Below are positions 40,598 to 50,060 of a stretch of DNA of 64,000 nt, one piece after another (within the stretch, counting starts at the first letter, position 1; the number at the start of each line of letters is the position of its first letter). The notes beneath the pieces are model-generated. The model was not told the DNA's origin, ran no database searches, and worked only from the letters and a program-made list of their open reading frames with translations. Source of the stretch: Paenarthrobacter sp. A20. GTDB taxonomy: Bacteria > Actinomycetota > Actinomycetes > Actinomycetales > Micrococcaceae. The position numbers were made by a program, and so were the translations under genes. Location: contig NZ_JALJWH010000001.1 of assembly GCF_024168825.1 (NCBI RefSeq), forward strand, positions 3,038,001-3,102,000. The letters run 5' to 3'.

Positions 40598-41938
40598 TTA
40601 GCTAACGGCGTCTTGGGGGATATTTGTTGCCTGTTCGTGAGCCAGAGTGACACCGCGTGTTTCGCGCAGCGCCAGCGTGCAAATCAGCGAAAGTAATGCA
40701 CAGATGGAGAGCATGAGGCCGATGCCGATACCTCCGAAGGAGGCTGCCAGGCCTGGAGCCAGAACGGGCGCCAAGCCGCCGCCGAGGACGCCAGCCAGGT
40801 TGTAACCCAGGCCGGCACCCGTGTAACGGTGGCGTGGTGAGAACAACTCCGGGAGGAAGGACCCGGCCGGACCGTATCCAACGGCAAAAAGGACCATGGT
40901 GAAAGTCTGTCCGATGGCGAACATCAATGCGTTACCTGTACCTAGGACCGGGAACAATGCCAAGCCCCAGGCCATACCGACGAGGCATGAGAAAACGATG
41001 ACTTTCCGGCGTCCGAATCGGTCGGAAAGGGCTCCGGAGATCACCGTTGCGATACCGAACACGACGGAGACTCCCATGGTGATGCCCAGGACCACGGGCC
41101 GGGACAGGGCCGCACCTTCTGGGCTGGTGCCGTAGCTGGTCAGGTATGCAGTGCCGATGTAGAAGAAGGCGAAGAGCATGGTCAAGGCACCGCCGGCCAG
41201 GAGGACTTCGCGTGGCTGGTAGCGCAAAACTTCGAACAGAGGCGGACGGGAAGGGATGTTTTTAGCCTCCGCCTGGGCGGCCTTGAACGCCGGTGTTTCG
41301 TCGACCTTGAGCCGGACGTAGAGTCCGACGAGGACCAACACAATGGAGGCAAGGAACGGCATCCGCCATCCGTAGCTGAGGAAGGCTTCGTTGGAGTTAC
41401 CCATGAAAGCGAGGGTGAGAAGGTACGATCCGCTGGATAGAAGCAGGCCCAGAGCCGGACCTAGTTGGGGGAAGACGCCGTAAAGACCCCGTTTTTCCTT
41501 GGGTGCATACTCCGCGGCCAGCAACGTAGCGCCGGCCCACTCACCGCCGAGGGCAAGGCCTTGAGCTACGCGTAGAACAATGAGGGCGATGGGTGCTACG
41601 ACGCCGATGGTTGCCGAATCAGGGACGACACCCATGAGGACAGTAGCGATACCCATGAGCAGAAGTGTCGAAACGAGCGTTTTCTTGCGACCAAGCTTGT
41701 CGCCGAAGTGGCCGAAGAAGATCGCACCGATCGGGCGGGCGAGGAAGGCAACGGCAAAGGTGGCAAATGATGCAACCGTTGCCGTTGCCGGGCCGAGGGC
41801 GGGGAAGAAGACCTGCGGGAACACTAGGGCCGCAGCTGTCCCGTAAATGAAGAAATCGTAGTATTCGATTGTCGTGCCGGCGCAACTTGCAACTGCGACC
41901 CGGCGCAACTCCCGAGGCGTTGGTTTCTTTGTCTCCAT
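40598..41938 (-). CDS. MHS-family proton/metabolite symporter 1
   Basis: A 446-residue, 12-TM major facilitator protein of the metabolite:H+ symporter group (ShiA/KgtP/PcaT-like). Motifs: CAGTTIEYYDFFIYGTAAALVFPQVFF (TM1), FGHFGDKLGRKKTL (loop 2-3), GGEWAGATLLAAEYAPKEKRG, and SDRFGRRKVIVFS (loop 8-9). Substrates in this group are small organic acids such as ketoglutarate, shikimate, citrate or betaines, so it likely brings in the acid degraded by the cluster. An exact TATAGAATCTATA site lies 129 bp upstream. A paralogue is encoded at 54810. Confidence 0.88.
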   Translation of the reverse strand: METKKPTPRELRRVAVASCAGTTIEYYDFFIYGTAAALVFPQVFFPALGPATATVASFATFAVAFLARPIGAIFFGHFGDKLGRKKTLVSTLLLMGIATVLMGVVPDSATIGVVAPIALIVLRVAQGLALGGEWAGATLLAAEYAPKEKRGLYGVFPQLGPALGLLLSSGSYLLTLAFMGNSNEAFLSYGWRMPFLASIVLVLVGLYVRLKVDETPAFKAAQAEAKNIPSRPPLFEVLRYQPREVLLAGGALTMLFAFFYIGTAYLTSYGTSPEGAALSRPVVLGITMGVSVVFGIATVISGALSDRFGRRKVIVFSCLVGMAWGLALFPVLGTGNALMFAIGQTFTMVLFAVGYGPAGSFLPELFSPRHRYTGAGLGYNLAGVLGGGLAPVLAPGLAASFGGIGIGLMLSICALLSLICTLALRETRGVTLAHEQATNIPQDAVS

Positions 41939-42066
41939 GACAATCTCCTCTTTGAGACGTGGCCTTACATTGGGGGCTGAAAGATCCGCAGGAACAACGC
42001 CTCAATCTTCAGCGCTCGTTTGGTTAGAGCCTTGCGGCATCCTCCTGTGATCTACACAACATAGTA

Positions 42067-42079
42067 TATAGAATCTATA
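42067..42079. promoter_or_regulatory. Exact TATAGAATCTATA operator upstream of MHS transporter 1
   Basis: A 13-bp odd-centred palindrome, 129 bp from the transporter start, in a 365-bp region between the transporter and GntR genes. Confidence 0.75.
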
Positions 42080-42303
42080 GTCGGATGCTAGAGGTTCGTT
42101 AAAATTTCCTCAAGGCGTCCCCTCTGCGGATTCAGCCGGGGGAGGTCCGCCAGGATGGGGCATGCTCATTTCAGAAGAAGCGGTCCCTGGCTAATTGGTA
42201 GCGCGAGCCGCGCGTGCGCTCCCGATAGCTGGCCCAGGCTTCAAAGCCAAAGAGATCTGGAGCATTCGTGTAGTCCACCGGAATGCCGGTAGCTCGGATG
42301 GGG

Positions 42304-43029
42304 TTAGGCTGGTTCGTGCACCGCTGCGTCGTCTGCCAGCACCTGATTGTTTACAAGGTGCTCCACGAGGAGTTGCCCTACATGGTCGATGTGCTCATGC
42401 ATGGCCTTCCGCGCAGTGTCGGCGTCCCGGTTCCGAAGCGCGACGAGTATGGGCTGGTGGTCATGGACCGATGCTTCTGCCCAGCCTTGAATGGCCGATA
42501 GGTACCGCAAAGGTACATAGCCAACCGTGGTGTTGAGGAGAGTGACCAGACGGCCTGAGTTCGATGCCTTATTAATTCTTGAGTGGACCTTGTGGTTGAG
42601 CGCGTCCAGAAGGTCGTAGTCCTGCTGTTCTTCAGCCTTTTCCAGGAGACGCTGCAGCTCCTCCAGCTCGTTCATCGCTTCATCGGAGAGTTTGGAGGCG
42701 GCGCGGAAGGCGAGTTCACCTGCGATGTGGGCCTGCACCTGGAATAGGTCACGGACGTCCTGGAGCGTCAAGGGAACAACGCGATAACCCTTGCGTGGCT
42801 CCCATTTGACCGATCCCTCGCTGCCGAGAAGCATGAGTGCTTCGCGGACCGGGGTGGGGCTGACGCCAAGCTCGTCAGCGAGCCGTTCTGTGCGAACATA
42901 CTCGCCGGCGCGGAACTGGCCAACCATGATGCCCTCGCGGACATAGGCGGCGACTTTGCTGCTCAACTGCTGGTCTGAACCGAGGTCGGCGCGGCGTGGT
43001 GTCCTGCCGCGGCTCTGCTGCTGGTCCAC
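42304..43029 (-). CDS. GntR-family regulator (FCD/FadR subfamily)
   Basis: A 241-residue protein. The N-terminal winged helix is residues 20-88 (VAAYVREGIMVGQFRAGEYVRTERLADELGVSPTPVREALMLLGSEGSVKWEPRKGYRVV). The C-terminal FCD ligand domain has the helical metal/ligand residues in DALNHKVHSRI and, further on, AEASVHDHQPILVALRNRD...AMHEHIDHV. Such proteins repress catabolic operons until an acid ligand binds. It lies centrally between operons that carry TATAGAATCTATA, and half of that site is 35 bp from its own start, so it is the best candidate for the regulon's regulator. Confidence 0.88.
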   Translation of the reverse strand: MDQQQSRGRTPRRADLGSDQQLSSKVAAYVREGIMVGQFRAGEYVRTERLADELGVSPTPVREALMLLGSEGSVKWEPRKGYRVVPLTLQDVRDLFQVQAHIAGELAFRAASKLSDEAMNELEELQRLLEKAEEQQDYDLLDALNHKVHSRINKASNSGRLVTLLNTTVGYVPLRYLSAIQGWAEASVHDHQPILVALRNRDADTARKAMHEHIDHVGQLLVEHLVNNQVLADDAAVHEPA

Positions 43030-43060
43030 TGTGCACCTCTCCTCGTTTTACTTTTGTCCT

Positions 43061-43081
43061 TATTCTATAGTCCACAGAATA
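43061..43081. promoter_or_regulatory. Half-operator upstream of the GntR gene
   Basis: TATTCT-N9-AGAATA inverted repeat that includes TCTATA (43064-43069); read on the minus strand it gives TATAGAAT, the first 8 bases of the regional palindrome. It lies 32-52 bp before the GntR start, a place suited to autoregulation. Confidence 0.5.
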
Positions 43082-43221
43082 AAATATCGGGTCTGCCTCC
43101 CCGCGTTGAGCTCGGGTCTGTTGTGCATACCGGCCCAAGCCGTGAGTGGGCCGACATGTCGGGGGTCGACGGACGGCCCACTCGGGGTGGGTCCAGCGGC
43201 TCTAAGTTGTTCTGATTCCTG

Positions 43222-44643
43222 CTAGATCTGGATTGATTTCACCTCGAGAAACTCTTCAAGGCCCTCCTTGCCCATTTCGCGGCCGAGGCCAGACTTCTTG
43301 TAGCCGCCAAATGGCGCAATCGGGTTGTACCTGGCGCCGTTGATGTCGACGTTTCCTGTGCGGAGCCGGCGTGCAAAAGCCAGCGCCCTGTCGGTGTCCG
43401 CTGACCATACGCCACCGGAGAGACCGAACCGTGAGTTGTTCGCAATCTCGGCAGCATGGTCATCATCGGTGTAGCTAAGGATCGACAGAACCGGGCCGAA
43501 GACTTCCTCTTGAGCGATCGTCGAGTCGGGGTGGACATCTGCCAGGATGGTTGGTTCAACGAAGTAGCCCGTGGCGGGTTCTGCCGGGATCTGGGTGCTG
43601 CCGGTCACCAGTCGTGCACCTTCGGCGACGGCGGTGTTGATCAGGGAATAGATCCTGGCGCGTTGGGCTTGGCTGACGACCGGTCCAAGCTTGGTGTCCG
43701 GAGAAAGCGGGTCGCCCATGGTGTAGCCTTTGGCAAAATCTGCTGCCAGTTCAACCGCTTCTTCGTAGTGATCTACCGGCACGAGCATCCGGGTCAGCGC
43801 AACACAGGTTTGTCCGGCGTTCATGAAGGCATTTGCCACACCAACTTTTACTGCCGTCTTCAGATCAGCATCATCAAGAATGACGTTGGCCGATTTTCCA
43901 CCCAGTTCCAGAGCCACTTTGGTGACGTTCCGTGCAGCCAGTTCCGCGACGCGTGTACCGGCGCGCTCCGATCCGGTGAATGATATGACGTCGATATCCG
44001 GGTGCCCTGCCAAGGTTTCACCTACGGGCTGGCCGTGGCCGGGGACGAGGTTGACCACGCCCGGTGGCAGGCCGATTTCGTCCAAGGCATCGAACAGCAG
44101 ATAGGCGACAAAGGGTGAGACTTCGCTGGGTTTAAGCACAAAGGTGCATCCAGCCGCGAGAGCAGGGGCGAGCTTGTTGGTGATCTGGTGCAGTGGATAA
44201 TTCCACGGGGTGATCGCACCGACGACACCTGCCGCTTCCCGAGTGACCAAAGTGTTGGCCACTGTCTCTTCAAATTCATACTTCTCGACAAGGTCCGCGT
44301 AGGCGCTGATGACGGTTCGGGGAAGCGGCGCCTGGACCTTGGACGAGAGCCGGATGGGGCTCCCCATTTCCTGGGACACGGTGAGGGCGATTTCCTCCTC
44401 CCGCTTTGCCAGCGCTTGTTCAAGCAGTCGAAGATAACCGGCCCGTTCCCCCGCCGACGTTTGTGACCAGGCCGGGAAGGCGGCTCGGGCCGCGGCAACG
44501 GCTCTGTTGACGTCATCGGCAGTACCCGCGGGGACTGTTCCCAGGATTTCCTGCGTGGCGGGGTTTTCGACCGGGATGGCCTCAGATCCGCTTGTAGGCA
44601 CCCACTGGCCGTTGATGTAAATGGTGTCGCGATTGCGCATCAT
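43222..44643 (-). CDS. NAD(P)-dependent aldehyde dehydrogenase
   Basis: A 473-residue ALDH superfamily protein: PWNYPLHQITNKLAPALAAGCTFVLKPSE (cofactor site), FTGSERAGTRVAELA, general base Glu in VALELGGKSANVIL and nucleophile Cys in FMNAGQTCVALTRM. It oxidises an aldehyde to an acid; it is not of the CoA-acylating MmsA type judging by length and motifs. An exact operator palindrome lies 41 bp upstream. It stands alone in its transcript, next to the GntR gene on the same strand across a 190-base gap. Confidence 0.9.
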   Translation of the reverse strand: MMRNRDTIYINGQWVPTSGSEAIPVENPATQEILGTVPAGTADDVNRAVAAARAAFPAWSQTSAGERAGYLRLLEQALAKREEEIALTVSQEMGSPIRLSSKVQAPLPRTVISAYADLVEKYEFEETVANTLVTREAAGVVGAITPWNYPLHQITNKLAPALAAGCTFVLKPSEVSPFVAYLLFDALDEIGLPPGVVNLVPGHGQPVGETLAGHPDIDVISFTGSERAGTRVAELAARNVTKVALELGGKSANVILDDADLKTAVKVGVANAFMNAGQTCVALTRMLVPVDHYEEAVELAADFAKGYTMGDPLSPDTKLGPVVSQAQRARIYSLINTAVAEGARLVTGSTQIPAEPATGYFVEPTILADVHPDSTIAQEEVFGPVLSILSYTDDDHAAEIANNSRFGLSGGVWSADTDRALAFARRLRTGNVDINGARYNPIAPFGGYKKSGLGREMGKEGLEEFLEVKSIQI

Positions 44644-44683
44644 GGTTCACCTGTCTTGTTATACAGCCACCTTATGGGCCTAC

Positions 44684-44696
44684 TATAGATTCTATA
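44684..44696. promoter_or_regulatory. Exact operator (TATAGATTCTATA) upstream of the aldehyde dehydrogenase
   Basis: The reverse complement of the 42067 site, 41 bp before the ATG. Confidence 0.75.
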
Positions 44697-45331
44697 CAAT
44701 ATCTGCTTGCTGGCAATGAGCTGGCAAGTGCCTCGGTTCGCCGACCAAGAGGAACGTCGTTAGTCCACGACAGTTTTCATGACCAGTGTGGGACTAAGTT
44801 ACTGAACGCCGGGAAGACCAGATATTCGCTCCACTGATGGCGCCCGCCTGCTCCAACGCACTCTCTCGCCTGGGGCGAGGGGTGGGTCTAAACCTGGGCG
44901 ATCGGCCAAAATGGCGAGTCAGATGCGGTCATCAGCGTGAAGCTCAGCAAGAATACAGCGACTATTGCCATTTTCGCGAAATATTCTCCCGCAATTGGCG
45001 GTTCTGGTGGAAGAAATTGAAAGCGGCTTTCAATGCTTAATCAATAGGCTTTCGCATGGGACACGAGTGCCATCAAAGTTCCATGCACAGGAGGATTCGT
45101 GGCAGTAGCTACCGTCGCCGCGTTCCGGACGTTGGCGTTCCTGTTCGTGAATCGGTATGCGTCGCCAACCCGACGGCATCATGGCCTATAGCCGCCCAGA
45201 TACCCGTGCTCGGGTTGATCCTCGAGGCCTGCTGCGCGGTGATCCAATAGGGGCGATCCTCCCGCAGAAAAAGCCACTAACACTCAGTGTCACTGCCGCA
45301 GTGGCATTCACCAATCTATAGAGGAGTACCC
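44697..45331. other. Long intergenic region before panB
   Basis: About 630 bases with no supportable gene. ATTGAAAG-CGG-CTTTCAAT (45016-45034) is an 8-bp inverted repeat. CCAATCTATAGAGG (45311-45324) holds a half-site of the regional operator (AATCTATA) overlapping the panB ribosome site. Confidence 0.45.
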
Positions 45332-46180
45332 TTGAGCGACCAACAACCCGCACCCTACGGCGGTGTCCCGGCGATCACTGAACGTCGAAAGCGTGTCCGG
45401 ATTCACCATCTGCAGGACATGAAGGACCGCGGCGAGAAATGGGCGATGCTCACTTCCTACGACATGTACACGGCGGCGATCTTCGACGCGGCCGGGATCC
45501 CCGTGCTACTGGTTGGAGATTCGGCGTCCAACAATGTCTTCGGCAACGAAACAACCCTGCCCGTTACCGTCGATGAACTGATTCCGCTCGTGCGGGCCGT
45601 GACCCGCTCGGCGCAGCATTCCCTCGTTATCGCGGACCTGCCCTTTGGGTCCTATCAGGGCTCAGCAGAACAGTGCTTCCACACAGCGGTACGGTTCATG
45701 AAGGAGGCAAATGCCCATGCCGTGAAGATCGAAGGCGGCGAGGGGATCGCTCCCCAGGTCGAGCTACTGTCCCGCGCCGGAATACCAGTGATGGTTCACA
45801 TCGGCTTCACTCCGCAATCTGAACACAGTCTAGGCGGCTACCGGGTCCAGGGGCGTGTTGGCGGCGCCCAAAAACTCATTTCCACAGCCAAAATCCTGGA
45901 AGCAGCCGGGGCTTTCGCTGTTTTGATCGAGATGGTTCCCGGAGACGTGGCCGCCGAAGTGACCAGCCAACTGACCATTCCCACGGTGGGCATCGGGGCC
46001 GGCAGCGGCTGTGACGCCCAAGTCCTGGTCTGGCAAGATCTCGCGGGCCTGCGAACCGGAAATCTGCCCCGCTTCGTCAAACAATACGCGGACCTGCACT
46101 CTGTGCTGACACAAGCCGCCGTGGACTTCGCTGGAGACGTGGCGGGGGGTAGCTTTCCCGGGCCGCAACACGCCTTCTGA
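45332..46180 (+). CDS. panB: 3-methyl-2-oxobutanoate hydroxymethyltransferase (ketopantoate hydroxymethyltransferase)
   Basis: About 282 residues from TTG 45332, placed by GAGGAG five bases upstream. Family residues: the Mg ligands Asp in LLVGDSASNNVFG and Asp in VIADLPFGSYQ, Glu in AVKIEGGEG, and GIGAGSGCDAQVLVWQDLAGL. The enzyme moves a hydroxymethyl group from methylene-THF to 2-ketoisovalerate, or does the reverse. No panC or panD lies nearby; instead it is followed by decarboxylase/aldolase-type genes, and a branched-chain aminotransferase is 11 kb away. A catabolic retro-aldol role on a pantoate-like acid is possible (inference); a biosynthetic duplicate is the alternative. Confidence 0.88.
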   Translation: MSDQQPAPYGGVPAITERRKRVRIHHLQDMKDRGEKWAMLTSYDMYTAAIFDAAGIPVLLVGDSASNNVFGNETTLPVTVDELIPLVRAVTRSAQHSLVIADLPFGSYQGSAEQCFHTAVRFMKEANAHAVKIEGGEGIAPQVELLSRAGIPVMVHIGFTPQSEHSLGGYRVQGRVGGAQKLISTAKILEAAGAFAVLIEMVPGDVAAEVTSQLTIPTVGIGAGSGCDAQVLVWQDLAGLRTGNLPRFVKQYADLHSVLTQAAVDFAGDVAGGSFPGPQHAF

Positions 46181-46481
46181 GTCGCGGATACCCGGGTACA
46201 AGCTGAGCCGAAAGCGTCTCGAAACCACGCAGGGATAGCATCATGGCATCACATTTCAAGAAAGAGGTGGAATGGAGAATCCTGTGCCAATAACGTCCCT
46301 CAAGATGGGTGAAAACGCAGCCGTGTGCGACAGGTAACACGATAAATTCAGACAACAACGACCGGGCTCTGCTCGTGAAGGCAAGCCCCGGTCGATTTAT
46401 AACGGCGGACATCCCCTGATCTGGTGTGGGCTTGGTCCGCACGGTGGCAGAGCGCCGTTCCAATTCTCTAGAAGGACACAC
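46181..46481. other. Intergenic, hairpin before the decarboxylase-like gene
   Basis: 300 bases. CGACCGGG (46359-46366) pairs with CCCGGTCG (46387-46394), followed by ATTTATAA, a probable terminator of panB. The part 46255-46345 is purine-rich and could be a structured leader, but I match it to no known riboswitch. Confidence 0.45.
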
Positions 46482-47333
46482 ATGACACGATTTGCTGGAG
46501 CCCAAGGCTTCGTTGGCCCCTTCTCCCGCGACGGGAAGGCCGGCCTGGCACCCTATCCGCCATGGCACTACGCTGCCGACTTCGTGACCATCGAATACTG
46601 GGCCGATCCGTCGGCCGTCAAAGAACTCCTCCCACCCGGGCTGACCCTTCATCCTGATGAAGCCGGCCTTGTCACCGTCTCCTTTGTGGATTGGCAGGCC
46701 TGCACCGACGAAGGCGGGGAACTGCTCGATCCGATACGGGCCCAGTACCGGGAATGTATCGTCCTGGTCAGCGTGCAGTATGAAGGCAAGCTTATGCAGT
46801 ACTGCCCGTACATCGTCGTCGATCAAGACGTCTCCATGGCACGAGGTTGGGCCCTGGGCTATCCCAAGAAGATCGGTTCGATCTGGGTTACTCGGACCAT
46901 GGGCGTGAACCACATTGCGTCACCTGCTCTGGAAGCAGGAGCGGTCTTTGCCGGAACAGCCGCAGTCAAGGACCGCCGGCTGGCGGAAGGACACGTCAAG
47001 CTCAGCGGTCCTGCTGATGAATCGGCAGTGACTTTCGGGTCACGTCCGATTGTGGCCCTTCGCCACTTCCCGTCAATGTTCGAAGGACAGGAAGACGAGC
47101 CGGCAGTCTTCGAACTCGTTCGGCTGCAGGCAGAAAACATCACCGCTGGACCTATCTGGGAAGGCAGCGCCGAAATCAACGTCGAAGACTCCCCATCCGA
47201 ACTCCTCAGCGTCCTGCGGCCAGTCCGCGTAGGCCGCGGCTGGCGCTACTCCCTCGGTATCAGCAACCGCCACAACTACCTGCTCCGTGACTACCGCAAC
47301 GGGGACCAACTACAGACAGTGGGGGAGAAGTAA
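46482..47333 (+). CDS. Acetoacetate decarboxylase-family protein
   Basis: A 283-residue protein with the ADC fold. The signature GYPKKIGSI (near residues 124-132) holds the Schiff-base lysine and the neighbouring lysine that lowers its pKa; Glu in YRECIVLVSVQYEG matches the family's active-site acid. True ADCs give acetone and CO2 from acetoacetate, while other family members do aldol or hydration chemistry on keto acids. AAGGA precedes the ATG, and the stop is 2 bases before the RraA-like gene, so the two are one operon. Since a CitE-like lyase could give acetoacetate, an acetone branch is conceivable (inference). Confidence 0.82.
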   Translation: MTRFAGAQGFVGPFSRDGKAGLAPYPPWHYAADFVTIEYWADPSAVKELLPPGLTLHPDEAGLVTVSFVDWQACTDEGGELLDPIRAQYRECIVLVSVQYEGKLMQYCPYIVVDQDVSMARGWALGYPKKIGSIWVTRTMGVNHIASPALEAGAVFAGTAAVKDRRLAEGHVKLSGPADESAVTFGSRPIVALRHFPSMFEGQEDEPAVFELVRLQAENITAGPIWEGSAEINVEDSPSELLSVLRPVRVGRGWRYSLGISNRHNYLLRDYRNGDQLQTVGEK

Positions 47334-47335
47334 CC

Positions 47336-48043
47336 GTGGAATCAGAACAGCTGCACCGGATCTACCTTGATCTGACAACGCCCCACGTAGCTGACGCGTG
47401 CATGCGCGTCGGCGTTCCGGTTCGCACAGCCCCTCCGGGGACGGTGCCGCTTTGGAACGGAACACATCTTGTCGGACGCGTTGCCCCTGCCCGACACGTT
47501 GGCAGTGTTGATGTTTTCCTTGAAGCCATCGACATCGCATCTCCCGGAGACGTTTTGGTCGTCGATAACGGTGGACGTCTGGACGAAGCATGCGTCGGAG
47601 ACCTGGTGACACTGGAGACAAAGAATGCAGGCTTGTCCGGCATCCTGATCTGGGGTCTGCACCGGGACACCGGGGAGCTCACCAGCATCCGGCTTCCCGT
47701 CTTCAGTCTCGGGGCATCGCCTGTGGGGCCACAGCGACTTGACGCCCGCGGTGAAGACGCGCTAACAGCGGCCAGAAGCGGCGAGCACTGCGTTTCAAGC
47801 GCGGATTTCGTCCTCGCAGACGACGACGGGGTCCTGTTTATCCCCCTCGAGCACGCCGCGGAGGTGGCGGCGGTGGCAACCACGATCCGGGACACTGAAC
47901 GAACCCAGGCAGCCCGCATGCACCACGGCACAACGTTCCGGACACAAGCCCGCCTAGGTGATTACCTGGAAGCCCGCAGCGCTGACCCTGACTTCACTTT
48001 CCGGCAGCACCTTCGTGCCTTCGGCGGAGAGATCGAAGAATAA
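47336..48043 (+). CDS. RraA-like/HMG-aldolase-family protein
   Basis: A 235-residue protein with [45 protein letters not shown], the core of class II 4-hydroxy-4-methyl-2-oxoglutarate aldolase/oxaloacetate decarboxylase proteins: an Asp in the GD, and the Arg-Asp of LHRD that bind pyruvate and metal. Members with this Arg-Asp pair are usually enzymes; the RNase E inhibitor RraA shares only the fold. The C-terminal extension of about 60 residues ([42 protein letters not shown]) is common in the dimethylmenaquinone methyltransferase-like annotation group. The GTG start follows GGGGGAG. Confidence 0.78.
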   Translation: MESEQLHRIYLDLTTPHVADACMRVGVPVRTAPPGTVPLWNGTHLVGRVAPARHVGSVDVFLEAIDIASPGDVLVVDNGGRLDEACVGDLVTLETKNAGLSGILIWGLHRDTGELTSIRLPVFSLGASPVGPQRLDARGEDALTAARSGEHCVSSADFVLADDDGVLFIPLEHAAEVAAVATTIRDTERTQAARMHHGTTFRTQARLGDYLEARSADPDFTFRQHLRAFGGEIEE

Positions 48044-48048
48044 GAGCG

Positions 48049-48083
48049 GACTGCTGGGGCGCACTGCAACCGCCCCAGCAGTC
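48049..48083 (+). terminator. Terminator after the RraA-like gene
   Basis: A perfect 13-bp stem GACTGCTGGGGCG / CGCCCCAGCAGTC with a 9-base loop, 6 bases after the stop. Confidence 0.65.
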
Positions 48084-48293
48084 CCCCGAAACCGTCGAGG
48101 CCTCTGGGCAGCCAGCGTCCCTAGGCCGGCTGCCTCATTTAGCCGGCACGTCCACAAACCGCGGTCATGGACATGCCATAGCCCCCGTTCTGTCGACAGA
48201 ACCTGCCGCCCACATCGCCCAGGCTGGCCCTTGGCGCGCCTTCCCACCCTTCGCGTTACCTTCCCAACAGGACGATTCCATCTAAGGATTCCC

Positions 48294-49808
48294 ATGACCG
48301 ACGCACCCATCACAGACCACACGGTCCCGGCCCAGGCGCACGCCAGCGAGAAAGCCCTTCACACCGAGGATGCAGGGTACCACAAAGACCTCAAACCCCG
48401 TCAAATCCAAATGATCGCCATCGGCGGCGCCATCGGCACCGGCCTGTTTTTGGGAGCGGGTGGCCGGCTTAACGCCGCTGGACCATCACTGGTTTTCTCC
48501 TACGCGATCTGCGGTTTCATCGCTTTCCTCATCCTGCGAGCCCTGGGCGAGCTGGTGATGCATCGCCCTTCGTCGGGATCCTTCGTCTCCTACGCACGCG
48601 AATTCTTCGGCGAGAAGGCTGCCTTCGTGTCGGGCTGGTTCTACTGGATCGCGTGGGCAACCATCACCATCGTGGACATCACCGCGTGCGCCCTTTACAT
48701 GAACTTCTTCGGTAAATACGTCCCTTGGATGGGCGCAGTTCCACAGTGGGCATGGGCTCTGATCGCACTGGTCGTGGTGCTCAGCCTGAACGTGGTTTCC
48801 GTTAAAGTGTTCGGTGAAATGGAATTCTGGTTCGCCCTCATCAAGGTCGGCGCACTAGTAGCCTTCCTCCTAGTCGGCATCTACTTCGTCATCTTCGGTA
48901 CCCCTGTCGCCGGCCAGGAAGTCGGTTTAACCCTCATCACGGACAATGGCGGACTCTTCCCCAACGGCGTTCTTCCTACGATCCTCCTTATGCAGGGTGT
49001 GCTCTTCGCCTACGGCGCCATTGAACTCGTCGGCACGGCCGCCGGCGAGACCAAAAACCCAGAGAAGATCATGCCCAAGGCCATCAACTCTGTGGTGTTC
49101 CGTATCGCAGTCTTCTACGTTGGCTCTGTACTCCTGCTGGCCCTGCTCCTGCCCTACACTTCCTACGAAAAGGGCGTCAGCCCCTTTGTGACGTTCTTCG
49201 GGTCCATCGGCATCCAAGGTGTGGACGTCATCATGAATCTCGTGGTCCTCACCGCTGCGCTCTCGTCCTTGAACGCCGGACTATACTCCACCGGCCGCAT
49301 CCTGCGTTCGATGTCCGTCGCCGGGTCTGCCCCGAAGTTCGCCCAGCATATGAATAAGGCAGGTGTGCCCTACGGTGGCATCGCCATCACCGCCGGAGTT
49401 TCCCTTCTTGGCGTTCCCTTGAACTACTATGTTCCGGCCGAGGCCTTCGAAATCGTGCTGAACATTGCCGCCGTCGGGATCATCACCACCTGGGCGACCA
49501 TCCTCCTCTGCCAGGTCCAGCTGCAACGATTGGCCGCCAAGGGCTGGGTCAAGCGGCCGGCGTTCCGGATGCCTGGCGCCCCCTATACCAACTACCTCGC
49601 GTTGTTGTTCATTATTGGGGTGCTGGTCATGGTGTTCATCGATTCTCCGCTGACGATGCTGGTCACGGCAGTCGCATGTGCCCTTATGGTGGTGGGCTGG
49701 TTCCTGTGCCGCAAACGGATCCGGGAGCTCGCCCCCGTCCGTGAAGGATTCACCGGAACCGCCCCTGTTGTGGCCAATCGGCCCCTACGGAATGACCCTG
49801 TCAAGTAA
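48294..49808 (+). CDS. Amino-acid permease (APC family)
   Basis: A 504-residue, 12-TM permease from ATG 48294 behind AAGGA. Family motifs: [16 protein letters not shown] in TM1, [60 protein letters not shown]. This is the AAT group (CycA, AnsP, GabP, AroP); the substrate is not certain. The upstream frame to 47958 lies opposite the terminator and is not coding. With IlvE and PanB nearby, valine or a related amino acid is a plausible substrate (inference). A terminator-like hairpin follows. Confidence 0.88.
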   Translation: MTDAPITDHTVPAQAHASEKALHTEDAGYHKDLKPRQIQMIAIGGAIGTGLFLGAGGRLNAAGPSLVFSYAICGFIAFLILRALGELVMHRPSSGSFVSYAREFFGEKAAFVSGWFYWIAWATITIVDITACALYMNFFGKYVPWMGAVPQWAWALIALVVVLSLNVVSVKVFGEMEFWFALIKVGALVAFLLVGIYFVIFGTPVAGQEVGLTLITDNGGLFPNGVLPTILLMQGVLFAYGAIELVGTAAGETKNPEKIMPKAINSVVFRIAVFYVGSVLLLALLLPYTSYEKGVSPFVTFFGSIGIQGVDVIMNLVVLTAALSSLNAGLYSTGRILRSMSVAGSAPKFAQHMNKAGVPYGGIAITAGVSLLGVPLNYYVPAEAFEIVLNIAAVGIITTWATILLCQVQLQRLAAKGWVKRPAFRMPGAPYTNYLALLFIIGVLVMVFIDSPLTMLVTAVACALMVVGWFLCRKRIRELAPVREGFTGTAPVVANRPLRNDPVK

Positions 49809-49925
49809 CGTCAGGCACTATCGGGGGATACCGTGCCTTTATCGATCCGGGCGCCCTAGGCCTAGGTTTTGAAGTCATGCTCGACGTCATTCTTGGGGGT
49901 CGACAGGGAAGCCATCGTCCTTTCC

Positions 49926-49976
49926 CCACGGCCTGGTCGCCGGCCACGACCAGGCCGTGGACTTAAGCCGCCTTTT
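49926..49976 (+). terminator. Terminator after the permease
   Basis: A 14-bp stem (CCACGGCCTGGTCG with complement, 49926-49960), a 7-base loop, and a T-run ending about 49976. Confidence 0.65.
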
Positions 49977-50060
49977 TGGGGCACCCGACTAAGTCCTGTG
50001 AATAGCTGTCGATCTTCGGCGGGGAAATCTTGAAAGGCTAATACAAGGAGGACGGCAAAG

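Noticed and set aside
46255..46345. Purine-rich leader before the decarboxylase-like gene as a riboswitch
   Set aside because: I could not match the conserved core of any riboswitch class I know.
47958..48293. N-terminal extension of the amino-acid permease
   Set aside because: It runs through the end of the RraA-like gene and its terminator; ATG 48294 has AAGGA and begins the normal family N-terminus.
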